Origin: Lentzea albida
Lineage (GTDB): Bacteria; Actinomycetota; Actinomycetes; Mycobacteriales; Pseudonocardiaceae
Direction of reading: 5' to 3'
NCBI RefSeq assembly: GCF_900111005.1
Contig: NZ_FOFV01000005.1
Span: forward strand, 248,001 to 312,000
DNA: 64,000 nucleotides
Each line of letters begins with the position of its first letter. Within the stretch, counting starts at the first letter, position 1. The position numbers and the translations under genes are program-made. Under the pieces are notes generated by a model that saw nothing but the letters and a program-made list of their open reading frames with translations, did no database searches and was not told the DNA's origin. This document shows, in pieces, positions 8,274 to 16,988 of the stretch.

Positions 8274-9101
8274 TCAGATGTTCTGGTTCGCGAAACCCTT
8301 CGTCGCGATCTTCGACAACATGCCCTGCCACACCGACGTGCTGGTGTGCGGGTCGCCGGTCACGCCGAGCGCGGACTTGAGGCCGTTGAACGCGGCCTGC
8401 GTGTTGGGACCCCAGATGCCGTCGATCGCGAGGCCGGCCGCGCGGAAGTTGTTGCAGGTGCCCTGGACGAACTTGGTGTCGGCCTCGGAGTCCTTGAGCA
8501 CCCGCACCGGCATGCCGCCGAAGTCGGCGTGGATGTGGTCGCGGTGGTCGGCGTTGTACCAGCCGTCGAGCACGTAGCGGAACCGGCGGCGGGTCACGGC
8601 CTCCGTGGCGAGGTAGCGCTTGCGCAGCGCGGCGGTGCTCGACGCGTGGTGCTGGTCGAGCGGCGAGGTGACGTTGCCGTTGGACCAGCGGACGTGGTCG
8701 AGGTCCATCGCGGTGCCCGCGCCGTGCTGACCGGCCTTGTCGACGTAGAAGCCCGCCGAGACGATGTAGCTGATCGAGCCGTAGCTCGACGAGAGCGAAC
8801 GCAGGTCGCGGATCCAGGCGACGAGCGCGTTGTAGAACGCGTCGGTGGCCTGCCAGTTGCGCGCGGTCGTGTTGCCGCGGTTGGAACGCCAGTAGTAGAC
8901 GGGAGTGCCGTCGATCTTCTGGAACGTCATCATCGCGAGCGCGCCGACCTCGGCGGCCTCGATCTCGGCCGGCGTGTGCTGGTCGGTGGGCGTGGGCGCG
9001 GCACCGGCCAGGCCCGGCGCGATGGTGGACAGGCCGGCGAGACCGGCGACCGCGGCCGCGCCCGTGACGAAGCCGCGCCTGGTGACGTTGTTCTCGAACA
9101 C
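8274..9101 (-). CDS. Tat-exported M15-like cell-wall peptidase with peptidoglycan-binding domain
   Basis: A Tat signal (VTRRGFVTGAAAVAGLAG) leads to a catalytic domain of the extensin-like/D-Ala-D-Ala carboxypeptidase (M15) type. HGAGTAMDLD supplies the first His and Asp zinc ligands and DHIHADF the last His. The C-terminal 65 residues form a peptidoglycan-binding repeat (AIDGIWGPNTQAAFNGLK). About 275 residues. The GTG at 9101 is chosen because AGGGAG precedes it and it puts the twin arginine at residues 8-9. Probably trims peptide stems of peptidoglycan outside the membrane. It stands alone between two terminators and an unrelated divergent operon. Confidence 0.8.
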   Translation of the reverse strand: MFENNVTRRGFVTGAAAVAGLAGLSTIAPGLAGAAPTPTDQHTPAEIEAAEVGALAMMTFQKIDGTPVYYWRSNRGNTTARNWQATDAFYNALVAWIRDLRSLSSSYGSISYIVSAGFYVDKAGQHGAGTAMDLDHVRWSNGNVTSPLDQHHASSTAALRKRYLATEAVTRRRFRYVLDGWYNADHRDHIHADFGGMPVRVLKDSEADTKFVQGTCNNFRAAGLAIDGIWGPNTQAAFNGLKSALGVTGDPHTSTSVWQGMLSKIATKGFANQNI

Positions 9102-9282
9102 CCCAGTACTCCCTCTGCGTCCAAGCCGGCGGCGGCAGGGGTGAAGGGCCTGTCTCACCCACCGGCCCGAGGGAGTCTAGGGATCACGTCCGAACGGAGG
9201 AATCGCGCCTGACCTGCGTTTTTCCTTTGCCTTTACCGGCACGGCCCGTGCGTGCCAGACTGCCTGGCCGGGGAGGTCGATC

Positions 9283-9945
9283 TTGGTGGTCAGGCGGCGT
9301 GGAGGGCTTTCCGCGGTGTCGGTGGTCCTGCTGGCACCGGCGCTGGCGCTGCTCGGGAACATCGCGACGAACACGGTCGAGGTGTCGTGGCGCTGGTGGC
9401 CGCCGACGGTGTGGGTCCTCGTGGGTCTGCTGGTCGCCGGCACGGTCTGGGTGGAGGTCCGGCGTCAGGGAGCGCCCGCGGAGGACGACGGCGAGCCGGT
9501 GGTGGTGACGCCGGAGTTCGTGGACGTCGACTACGTGCGCGAGTACCGGACCGGGAAGCTCCTGCCCGCCAGCGGCTTCCTGCTGCGCCTGGTGGTCGAG
9601 AGCCGCAGCCGCCGCCGGGTGGTCCTGCGGGCGCTGCGGGCCGAGGTCGTGGCGCGGGAGCCCGTCAGCGGTCACGTGCTGCCGCACCTGGGGAAGATCC
9701 GGACCAGGGCGTTCCGCCTCGACCTCGGCGGCGACCGGCCGGTGGTGACGGCCCGCAAGCGCGACGACTTCCCGTTGTGGGTCGACGCCGGCGAGCCGGA
9801 GGTGATCGACGTCCAGGTGCACAACACCGACGGCAAGGTCGAGTGGCGGCTGTTCCTCGACTGGACCGTGAACGGCCGCAGCGGCACCGCCGTGATCGAT
9901 GCCGGCGGCCGGCCGTACATCACCGCCCAACGCCCAGGGGGATGA
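9283..9945 (+). CDS. Membrane protein of unknown function
   Basis: 220 residues, no family recognised. Two N-terminal membrane segments (SAVSVVLLAPALALLGNIA and WPPTVWVLVGLLVAGTVWV), then a roughly 150-residue cytosolic beta-rich domain that resembles an immunoglobulin-like fold (alternating hydrophobics such as WRLFLDWTVNGRSG). GGGAGG lies 6 bases before the TTG; a GTG at 9286 is an alternative. The next gene begins 4 bp after this stop and also looks beta-rich (CVSWRLVIRW), so the two probably act together. Confidence 0.55.
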   Translation: MVVRRRGGLSAVSVVLLAPALALLGNIATNTVEVSWRWWPPTVWVLVGLLVAGTVWVEVRRQGAPAEDDGEPVVVTPEFVDVDYVREYRTGKLLPASGFLLRLVVESRSRRRVVLRALRAEVVAREPVSGHVLPHLGKIRTRAFRLDLGGDRPVVTARKRDDFPLWVDAGEPEVIDVQVHNTDGKVEWRLFLDWTVNGRSGTAVIDAGGRPYITAQRPGG

Positions 9946-9949
9946 GTTC

Positions 9950-10810
9950 TTGTTCCGCCGCAAACAGGAGAAACGACGGCTGTCGGACGCCGAGCACTAC
10001 GCGCGGGAGCTCGGTGCACGGGTCCACGCGGTGAGCAACAAGATCCACCCCGCGCCGACCCAGCGCCGGCTGGTCGACTCGCTGATCACCAGGCCGGGCG
10101 GGCTGGTCGCGGTCCTCGAGTCGGTCAGCCAGTGCTCCCAGCTGGTCCCGCCCGGCGCGCTGGGCAACCAGGTGCCGGTGGAGGTGCCGGTCAGCGGGCA
10201 CAACCTGGTGCTGACCCTGATCAACCGCTCCGACCGGCCGATCACGGTGTCCGGGGTGCGCGCGGTGCTCAGGTCGGTGACCGAGTACGAGTTCCCCGCC
10301 CAGCTCTGCTCGACGCCGCCGCGCACGACGCTCGCGTACGGCGAGGACCTGCGCACATCCACCGAAAACGCTCGCGAGGGCTTCCAGAACCTGAAGCGAC
10401 CGCACCTCGAGGTCCACCTCGACGGCGTCCGCCCGTTGATCGCCGAGGCCCTGCTCCCCGACGGCGAACGGGTCGGTGAGCCCGCCCCGCTGACGGTGGG
10501 GGCACGCCGCGCGGAGACGGTCGTGCTGTGCCCCGTGACCACGCGGACCGGGTGCGTCTCCTGGCGGCTGGTCATCCGCTGGCACGAGGACGGGGACGTC
10601 CTGCACTCGGCGTGGGACCTGCTCGCCACCGGCTTCTCCGGCTGGACGATCACCTCGCCGGACGGTGGGGTGGTGTCGCGCCCCCTCGACCAGCTCGGCC
10701 ACTGGGACCCGGTGACCACGTGGGAGGGCGGCGGCACGTTCTACGACGAGCACCTCGGTCTGGCCGTCACGCCGGACCAGGCCTGGCTCGACGCGATCCG
10801 CTACGACTGA
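9950..10810 (+). CDS. Soluble beta-rich protein of unknown function
   Basis: About 286 residues. After a basic helical N-terminus (FRRKQEKRRLSDAEHYARELG) come two beta-sandwich-like segments. The second contains CVSWRLVIRWHEDG, similar in pattern to VEWRLFLDW in the preceding membrane protein, suggesting related folds. The TTG at 9950 is chosen because AGGGGG lies about 8 bases upstream and it avoids overlap; an ATG at 9899 would overlap the upstream gene by 47 bp. Cytosolic, function unknown, probably the partner of its neighbour. Confidence 0.55.
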   Translation: MFRRKQEKRRLSDAEHYARELGARVHAVSNKIHPAPTQRRLVDSLITRPGGLVAVLESVSQCSQLVPPGALGNQVPVEVPVSGHNLVLTLINRSDRPITVSGVRAVLRSVTEYEFPAQLCSTPPRTTLAYGEDLRTSTENAREGFQNLKRPHLEVHLDGVRPLIAEALLPDGERVGEPAPLTVGARRAETVVLCPVTTRTGCVSWRLVIRWHEDGDVLHSAWDLLATGFSGWTITSPDGGVVSRPLDQLGHWDPVTTWEGGGTFYDEHLGLAVTPDQAWLDAIRYD

Positions 10811-10811
10811 G

Positions 10812-11714
10812 TCAGCTCACGGCGCCGAGCACGCGGACGAGGCTCTTCTCGGTGTCGGTGCCGAGCTTCTCGAGCGCGAGCTTCGCGACCGGCGCCCCGA
10901 ACTTCGCGAGCCCGTTGAACTCGACGTGGGCGTGGTAGGCGATCCGGGTGGTGCCCGGCTCGGGCCCGGCGCTGATCGAGATGTCGTCGGTCGAGGTGGC
11001 GGTGTCGTTGCGGCCGACGAACTGCAGGCCGCGCTCGTCGTCGCGGGTCAGCTCGTAGACGAGCTCGGTCTTGCGGCCGAGGAACGACGACACGTTGCGC
11101 CAGCGCGAGCCGACCCCGACCGGGCCGTCGTCGAGGCGCGTGCAGGACACGGTGCCCGGATCCCACTGCTCGGCGCGGGAGAAGTCGCGCAGGTACTCCG
11201 TCACGCCCTCGGGCGTGGAGGCGACGGTGAACGTCCGCTCGACGTCCACACCGGACACGTGCGGCGAGTCGAACGACCGCGGCGCCAGGCGGAGCCGGTA
11301 CTCGTCGACGAGCTCGGCCTGGCCCGCGGCGCGGTTCGCCAGCCGCTCGAGCCGCGTCTCGTCGAAGCTCCCGAGCCTGCGCAGCGTCCGCCACAGCGCG
11401 GTCTTGCCCTCGATGCCGACGCGCAGCGCCTCCAGTTCGAGGACGTCGCTGAGCGGCGAGCGTCCGAGCACCCGGCCGTTCAGCTTGAGCCTGCCCGCCT
11501 TCTCGCTCAGCCAGCCGAGCGCTTCCTTGTGCGGACGCGACTCCACGCCGACCTCGCGCATGAAGTCGAGCAGTTCCTTGCGGTCGGCCTCGATGTCGTC
11601 CGCGAGAACCCGCAGTTCGGGATGCGTGCGGCTGATGCGACGCGCGAGCTCGGTGCCCGCCGTCGTCGCGGCCAGGTGGTCGTTGAGGTAGATGCCCAGG
11701 AGCTCCGTGTTCAC
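10812..11714 (-). CDS. Ferritin-like domain fused to SRPBCC (polyketide cyclase/START-like) domain
   Basis: 300 residues. Residues 1-140 are alpha-helical with the spacing of a ferritin-like four-helix bundle (LGIYLNDHLAATTAGTELARRI; ADDIEADRKELLDFMREVGV). Residues 160-300 form a ligand-binding helix-grip domain (VERTFTVASTPEGVTEYLRDFSRAEQWDPG at its start). Each part is common alone; the fusion is less so. The stop is 2 bp from the convergent upstream gene. Function unknown: binding or sequestering a hydrophobic ligand is the usual SRPBCC role, and the metal ligands of the helical part are incomplete by eye. Confidence 0.65.
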   Translation of the reverse strand: MNTELLGIYLNDHLAATTAGTELARRISRTHPELRVLADDIEADRKELLDFMREVGVESRPHKEALGWLSEKAGRLKLNGRVLGRSPLSDVLELEALRVGIEGKTALWRTLRRLGSFDETRLERLANRAAGQAELVDEYRLRLAPRSFDSPHVSGVDVERTFTVASTPEGVTEYLRDFSRAEQWDPGTVSCTRLDDGPVGVGSRWRNVSSFLGRKTELVYELTRDDERGLQFVGRNDTATSTDDISISAGPEPGTTRIAYHAHVEFNGLAKFGAPVAKLALEKLGTDTEKSLVRVLGAVS

Positions 11715-11733
11715 GCAGACCGGTTACCCCTGG

Positions 11734-13002
11734 TCAAACCTGCTTGCGCGCCAGCGCCCGCACGGGTTCGAGGATGATCGGCTGCGCGCGGCGGCCCGTG
11801 ACGAGGTTCCACGCCCACTGCGCCAGCACCGCGGCCCTGTTGCGCCACCCGACGAGGAACGCGATGTGCACACCCGCCCACGCCGCCTTGCCGATCAGTC
11901 CCTTGAGCCGCAGCTTCTTGATGTCCGCGACGGCGTCACCGGGCGAGATGGTGGCCATCGTGCCGAGGTCGAGGTACCGGAACGGCTTGGCGCGCCGCCC
12001 CTGCAACCGAGCCTTGATGACGCGCGCGACGTGGTGACCCTCCTGCAGCGCGGGCTCGGCGATGCCCGGCAGGTCGTTGAGGTTGACCATGTCGCCGATC
12101 GCGAAGATCTCGCCGGTGACCGAGCAGTCCACCGGGTTCACCTTGATCCGGCCCTTGCGGTCGGTCTCGGCCCCCGTCTGCTCGGCCAGCTGCCGCGCGA
12201 GCGGCGAGGCCTGCACCCCGGCGGCCCAGATGATCGTCTTGGCCTCGACCCGGTCCCCGTCCTTGGTGGTGAGCCCCTCGGAGTCGATCGACTCGACCAT
12301 CGCCCCGGTCATCACCGTGACGCCGAGCCGTTCGAGCTTCGACCGCGCGTGGTCGCGCAACGGCGGCGAGAACGGCGGCAACACGTGCGGCACCGCGTCC
12401 ATCAACGTGATCCGGACGTCCCGCGGGTCGATCTCCCGGAACTGCCCCTTCAACGCCCGCCGGGCGAGGTCCGCGAGCTGCCCGGCCAACTCGACCCCGG
12501 TGGGCCCGGCCCCCACGACCGCGAACGACAACCACTGCTTCGGGTCGTCCGCCGCCACCGCCGTCTCGAACGCCCGGAGGAGCTTCGAACGCAGGTCCAC
12601 GGCCTGCTCGAGCGTCTTCATCGGCGGCGCGGCCTCGGCCCACTCGTCGTGCCCGAAGTAGCTGTCCCGAGAGCCCGCCGCCACCACCAGCGTGTCGTAC
12701 TCGACGTGGCTCGACCGCCCGTCCGGCAGATCGACGTGCACCAGCCTGGCGGCCGTGTCGAACCCGGTCACCTCCCCCAGCAACACGTGGGCGTTGCGCT
12801 GCTTGCGCAGGATCGCGCGGAACGCCGGTGCGATGTCACCGGCGGGCAGCAGCGCCGTCGCCACCTGGTACAGCAACGGCTGGAACAGGTGGTGGTTGGT
12901 GCGGTCGATCAACGTGACCTCGGCGTCCGCGCGCTTCAACCCGCGCACCACGCCCAGGCCGCCGAACCCACCTCCGACAACGACTACCCGGTGCTTGCTC
13001 AT
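11734..13002 (-). CDS. ndh: Type II NADH dehydrogenase
   Basis: Single-subunit, non-proton-pumping NADH:quinone oxidoreductase at the inner face of the membrane. The FAD dinucleotide motif (VVVGGGFGGLGVVRGLKR) is at the N-terminus and the NADH motif (AVVGAGPTGVELAGQLADL) near residue 170. GEIFAIGDMVNL closes the FAD site. A C-terminal stretch (KAAWAGVHIAFLVGWRNRAAVLAQWAWN) is the membrane-binding amphipathic helix of the family. About 422 residues. The ATG at 13002 starts at the FAD motif; the frame stays open upstream, but without family similarity. Confidence 0.88.
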   Translation of the reverse strand: MSKHRVVVVGGGFGGLGVVRGLKRADAEVTLIDRTNHHLFQPLLYQVATALLPAGDIAPAFRAILRKQRNAHVLLGEVTGFDTAARLVHVDLPDGRSSHVEYDTLVVAAGSRDSYFGHDEWAEAAPPMKTLEQAVDLRSKLLRAFETAVAADDPKQWLSFAVVGAGPTGVELAGQLADLARRALKGQFREIDPRDVRITLMDAVPHVLPPFSPPLRDHARSKLERLGVTVMTGAMVESIDSEGLTTKDGDRVEAKTIIWAAGVQASPLARQLAEQTGAETDRKGRIKVNPVDCSVTGEIFAIGDMVNLNDLPGIAEPALQEGHHVARVIKARLQGRRAKPFRYLDLGTMATISPGDAVADIKKLRLKGLIGKAAWAGVHIAFLVGWRNRAAVLAQWAWNLVTGRRAQPIILEPVRALARKQV

Positions 13003-13410
13003 GGGGGACGCATACCCGCTTAGGGCGCCACGTATCCGGGCCTGCTCCAGTTCGCCCGAAGGAAGCCGGTCGGGAGCCGGTCGGGAGCCGGTGCGGAGCC
13101 GGTTAAGAGCCGCGCACACGCGCGTCACGACGCGCACGGTGGGCCCACCACCACGCAGCTCGCGCCGCACACCGCCACGTCACGCGTTCTCACCACGCCT
13201 GCGGCCGCCCGCACGCCCACCACCACACACGCACCCACCACCGCACGCCACGCCTCACACACGCACCGCATCGCGTTCCCACGCCCCTGCTGCGCGCGCA
13301 TGCCCGCCACCACACACGTCACCCCACGGCCGCCCACCCGAACGCCCCGAACACCCCCGACCCCACACCCCGGCCCCGCATACCCACCCCGAACCCGGGT
13401 ATCCCCCGCC
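13003..13410. other. C-rich, strand-asymmetric intergenic region with short tandem repeat
   Basis: No gene is supported here. At 13063-13111 an 11-12 base unit (AGCCGGTCGGG and variants) is repeated about four times. From about 13111 to 13400 the plus strand is dominated by C and CAC/CCAC steps with very few G runs or T, unlike its surroundings. Frames in this stretch have Pro/His/Thr-only low-complexity translations, so they are composition artefacts. It lies between divergent oxidoreductase genes and must hold both promoters. Confidence 0.6.
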
Positions 13411-14883
13411 ATGACCACCACCGCTGACCAGTCGCTCTGGCTCGCCGCCCTCCCGCCGGCACCCCGCCCCCCGCTGACCGGCGAGCACACCTACGACGTG
13501 GCCGTGGTCGGCGGCGGCATCACGGGCCTCACCACCGCCCTCCTGCTCAAGCGGCGCGGCCTGCGCGTCGTGGTGCTGGAGGCCGCCCAGATCGCGTCAG
13601 GTGTGTCCGGCAACAACACCGCCAAGGTCACCGCCCTGCAGTCCACCGTGTACTCGCAGATCCGCAGCCGGCACGGGCTGGCCGCCGCCACCGACTACGC
13701 CACCGCCTCGCTCGCGGCCGTGGCCCAGGTCGCGACCCTCGCCGAGGGCATCGACTGCGACCTGCGCCGGTCGCCCGCCATCACGTACGCGTTCACCGAG
13801 GCCGAGGTGCGCGACGTCGACAACGAGTTGGTCGCCGCCCGCCAGGTCGGGTTGCCGGTGCGGGCCACCACGGACGTCGGCCTGCCGTTCGAGGTGCACG
13901 CGGCGGTGCGGCTCGACGACCAGCTCAAGCTGCACCCCGTCAAGTACCTGCGGGGGCTGGCCGACCAGATCGACGGTGACGGCAGCCTGGTGTGCGAGAA
14001 CAGCCGCGTGCTCGACGTCAGCGGCAACCGGGTGTCCACTTCGGACGGTCACGTCGACGCCGAGAAGATCGTGATGGCGACGCACTACCCGACGCTGGAC
14101 CGCGGTGTGTACTTCGCACGCCTCGAGCTCACGCGCGCCTACTGCATCGCGGCCAGGGTCAGCTCGCCGCCCGAGGCCCTCGCCATCAGCACCGGCAGTC
14201 CGTCGTGGTCGATCTCGGCGCACGAGGACAAGCTCATCCTCGCCGGGCAGAGCCACCCGACGGGCAAGACCGTCGTGGAGCCGTTCCGGCGCCTGGAGGA
14301 CTTCGCCCGCGAGCACTGGCAGGTCGAGGAGGTCACCCACCGCTGGTCGGCGCAGGACCCGACGGCCTACGACCACCTGCCGATGATCGGGAGCTACACG
14401 CCCGGCAACACGACCGTGTTCACCGCCACCGGGTACATGAAGTGGGGCCTGACCAGCGGCACGTTCGCCGCGGCGCTGCTCGCTGACCTCGTCACCGGCA
14501 AGCCGAACGCGCTCGCCGAGCGCTTCAGCCCGCACCGGGTATCGCTGAAGTCGGTGCCCACGCTGCTGCGCAAGAACGCCGAGGTCGCCGCGGAGATGGT
14601 CGGCGACAGGGTGATGCCCGCCGACGCCACCTCCAGCGAGGACCTGCTGCCCGGTCACGCCCACGTCATCCGCGACGGCCTCGGCAAGACCGGCGTCTAC
14701 CGCGACGAGAGCGGGAAGCTGCACGGCGTGTCCATGCGCTGCACGCACCTCGGCTGCCTCGTGCGGTTCAACGCCGCCGAACGCAGCTGGGACTGCCCGT
14801 GCCACGGCTCGCGGTTCGACGTCGACGGTGAGGTACTGGAGGGACCCGCGACCAAGCCCCTGCCCCGCAAGGAACCCCGCTAG
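13411..14883 (+). CDS. FAD-dependent oxidoreductase with C-terminal Rieske [2Fe-2S] domain
   Basis: 490 residues. DAO-type FAD domain (DVAVVGGGITGLTTALLLKRRG near residue 30; ATGYMKWGLTSGTFAAALLADL near 340) followed by a Rieske domain at about 410-490. The cluster ligands CTHLGC and CPCHGS are both intact. In this family the Rieske centre passes electrons to or from the flavin; the physiological substrate is not established. It starts at an ATG right after a C-rich leader. It faces NDH-2 divergently and overlaps the convergent PaaZ gene by 4 bp (14880-14883). The divergent pairing with a respiratory dehydrogenase suggests a redox role. Confidence 0.85.
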   Translation: MTTTADQSLWLAALPPAPRPPLTGEHTYDVAVVGGGITGLTTALLLKRRGLRVVVLEAAQIASGVSGNNTAKVTALQSTVYSQIRSRHGLAAATDYATASLAAVAQVATLAEGIDCDLRRSPAITYAFTEAEVRDVDNELVAARQVGLPVRATTDVGLPFEVHAAVRLDDQLKLHPVKYLRGLADQIDGDGSLVCENSRVLDVSGNRVSTSDGHVDAEKIVMATHYPTLDRGVYFARLELTRAYCIAARVSSPPEALAISTGSPSWSISAHEDKLILAGQSHPTGKTVVEPFRRLEDFAREHWQVEEVTHRWSAQDPTAYDHLPMIGSYTPGNTTVFTATGYMKWGLTSGTFAAALLADLVTGKPNALAERFSPHRVSLKSVPTLLRKNAEVAAEMVGDRVMPADATSSEDLLPGHAHVIRDGLGKTGVYRDESGKLHGVSMRCTHLGCLVRFNAAERSWDCPCHGSRFDVDGEVLEGPATKPLPRKEPR

Positions 14884-16901
14884 CCCTTCGCCACGAGCGT
14901 CAGCACGTCGTACTTCGCGACCGACTCGCCCTTCTGGTTCGTCACGTCCGCGTCCCACCGGACCTCGCCGTACTCCTGGTCCTCGCGCGGCGTGATCTGC
15001 TTGACCGTCAACGTCACCGTCAGATCGTCACCGGGGAACGTGGGCGTGACGAACCGCAGGTTCTCCAGGCCGTAGTTCGCGAGCACCGGTCCGGGCTCCG
15101 GCGAGACGAAGAGGCCCGCCGCGAACGACACCACGAGGTAGCCGTGCGCGACCCGGCCACCGAAGAACGGGTTCGCGGCGGCGGCCTCCTCGTCCATGTG
15201 CGCGTAGAACGTGTCGCCGGTGAACGACGCGAAGTGCTCGATGTCCTCCAGCGTCACCTCACGTGGGCCAGCCACGACCGTGTCGCCCACACGGAGTTCG
15301 GCCAGCGTCTTGCGGAACGGGTGCACGGCGTCGTCACGGCGTGGCGCGCCCGTCACCCAGCGGTTCGTGATGGCGCCCAACGCGCGCGGACTGCCCTGCA
15401 CGGCCGTGCGCTGCATGTGGTGCAGCACGCCGCGCATGCCTCCCATCTCCTCACCACCACCGGCCCGGCCGGGACCGCCGTGCACGAGCATCGGCAGCGG
15501 TGAGCCGTGCCCGGTCGACTCGCCGGCGTCCTCGCGGTCCAGCACGAGCAACCGCCCGTGCCACGGCGCCACGCCGATGACGACGTCGCGCACGAAGTCC
15601 GTGTCGGCGGACACGATCGACCCGACCAGCGATCCGGCACCGCGGGCGGCCAGCGCCACGGCGTCGTCGGCCGACGTGTACGGCATCAGCGTCGACACCG
15701 GCCCGAAAGCCTCCACCTCGTGCGGCTGCACGGCGTCCGCCGCGGCGCGCAACAGCATCGGCGACATGAACGCGCCGCGCTCGGCATCCGCGTCCACAAG
15801 GGACAGAGGACCGTCGCCGTAGACGACAGAAGCGTTCTCCCGCAACGCCTTGAGCGACCGGAGCACCTCCTCCCGCTGCTCCAGGCCGGCCAGTGCACCC
15901 ATCTTCACGGACCTGTCCGCGGGATTGCCGATCACGACCTCGGCCAGCTTCGCCGCCGTCGCCTCGGCCACCGCGTCCACCAGCGACTCGGGCACCAGCG
16001 CGCGCCGGATCGCCGTGCACTTCTGCCCGGCCTTGGTCGTCATCTCCGCCACGAGCTGCCCGACGAACAGGTCGAACTCGGGCGTGCCCGCGACGGCGTC
16101 CGGACCGAGGATCGAGCAGTTCAGCGAGTCGGCCTCCGCGTTGAACCGCACCGACGACCGGATCACGGCCTGGTGCGTGCGCAGGCTCTGCGCCGTGGAC
16201 GCGGACCCGGTGAAGCCGACGAGGTCCTGCGGCGTCAGGTGGTCCAGCAGGTCGCCCGCCGACCCGCACACGAGCTGCAGCGACCCCTCGGGCAGCAACC
16301 CGGACGCGAGCATCAGCTCGACCATCTTCTCCGTCACGTACGCCGTCTGCGACGCGGGCTTGATGAGCGTCGGCACCCCGGCGATGAACGCGGGCGCGAA
16401 CTTCTCGAGCGGCCCCCACATGGGGAAGTTGTAAGCGTTGATCTGCACCGCGACCCCGCGCAACGGCGTGCAGATGTGCTGCCCGACGAACGTGCCGCCC
16501 CGCCCGAGCGGCTCGACGGCGCCCTCGACGTAGACCTTGTCGTTCGGCAACTCGCGCTTGGCCTTGGACGCGTACCCGAGCAGCACGCCGAAACCGCCGT
16601 CGACGTCGATCCACGAGTCGGACTTCGTCGCCCCCGACCGCGCCGACAGCGCGTACAGCTCCGCCTTGTGCTCCTTCAGGTACAGCCCGAGCGCCTTGAG
16701 CAGCTGCGCGCGCTGGTGGAAGGTGAGCTCGCGCAACGCGGGCCCGCCGACCTCACGCCCGTACCGCAGCGCCGCGCCCATGTCGACGCCCGCCGACGAG
16801 ATCCGTGCGATCTCCTCGCCCGTCACGGCGTCGTGCAACGGCGCGCCTTCCGCCGAAGACGTGTGCCACCCGCCCGACACGTAGCTGCGCAGCATGCTCA
16901 T
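14880..16901 (-). CDS. paaZ: PaaZ-type bifunctional oxepin-CoA hydrolase / aldehyde dehydrogenase
   Basis: In the phenylacetate pathway PaaZ opens the oxepin-CoA ring (MaoC-like enoyl-CoA hydratase domain) and oxidises the resulting semialdehyde (ALDH domain). Residues 1-515 are the ALDH part, with the catalytic Cys in GQKCTAIRR and an NADP-fold region around GFTGSASTAQSL. Residues 535-673 are the hotdog hydratase with FTGDTFYAHMDEEAA and FGGRVAHGYLV (Asp and His). 673 residues, full length. The ATG at 16901 follows AAGGAG by 9 bases; a GTG at 16910 is the alternative. No other paa genes are nearby, so it is either an orphan copy or serves another ring-cleavage route. Confidence 0.85.
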   Translation of the reverse strand: MSMLRSYVSGGWHTSSAEGAPLHDAVTGEEIARISSAGVDMGAALRYGREVGGPALRELTFHQRAQLLKALGLYLKEHKAELYALSARSGATKSDSWIDVDGGFGVLLGYASKAKRELPNDKVYVEGAVEPLGRGGTFVGQHICTPLRGVAVQINAYNFPMWGPLEKFAPAFIAGVPTLIKPASQTAYVTEKMVELMLASGLLPEGSLQLVCGSAGDLLDHLTPQDLVGFTGSASTAQSLRTHQAVIRSSVRFNAEADSLNCSILGPDAVAGTPEFDLFVGQLVAEMTTKAGQKCTAIRRALVPESLVDAVAEATAAKLAEVVIGNPADRSVKMGALAGLEQREEVLRSLKALRENASVVYGDGPLSLVDADAERGAFMSPMLLRAAADAVQPHEVEAFGPVSTLMPYTSADDAVALAARGAGSLVGSIVSADTDFVRDVVIGVAPWHGRLLVLDREDAGESTGHGSPLPMLVHGGPGRAGGGEEMGGMRGVLHHMQRTAVQGSPRALGAITNRWVTGAPRRDDAVHPFRKTLAELRVGDTVVAGPREVTLEDIEHFASFTGDTFYAHMDEEAAAANPFFGGRVAHGYLVVSFAAGLFVSPEPGPVLANYGLENLRFVTPTFPGDDLTVTLTVKQITPREDQEYGEVRWDADVTNQKGESVAKYDVLTLVAKG

Positions 16902-16926
16902 CGGCGCCACTCCTTCCAGCGGTGAG

Positions 16927-16948
16927 AACTCCCCGGCGCCAGGGAGTT
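16927..16948. promoter_or_regulatory. Inverted repeat upstream of paaZ
   Basis: AACTCCC and GGGAGTT flank an 8-base spacer in the 87-bp gap between paaZ and the dehydrogenase upstream on the same strand. It could be an operator for paaZ or a weak terminator of the upstream gene. Confidence 0.3.
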
Positions 16949-16988
16949 TTCCCGGTGGTCAGCACCGTGGCAACCGGCGGTGGGGGGG

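Noticed and set aside
13111-13400. CRISPR-like or coding repeat region
   Set aside because: There is no regular repeat-spacer pattern; the apparent long frames are Pro/His/Thr low-complexity products of the base composition.
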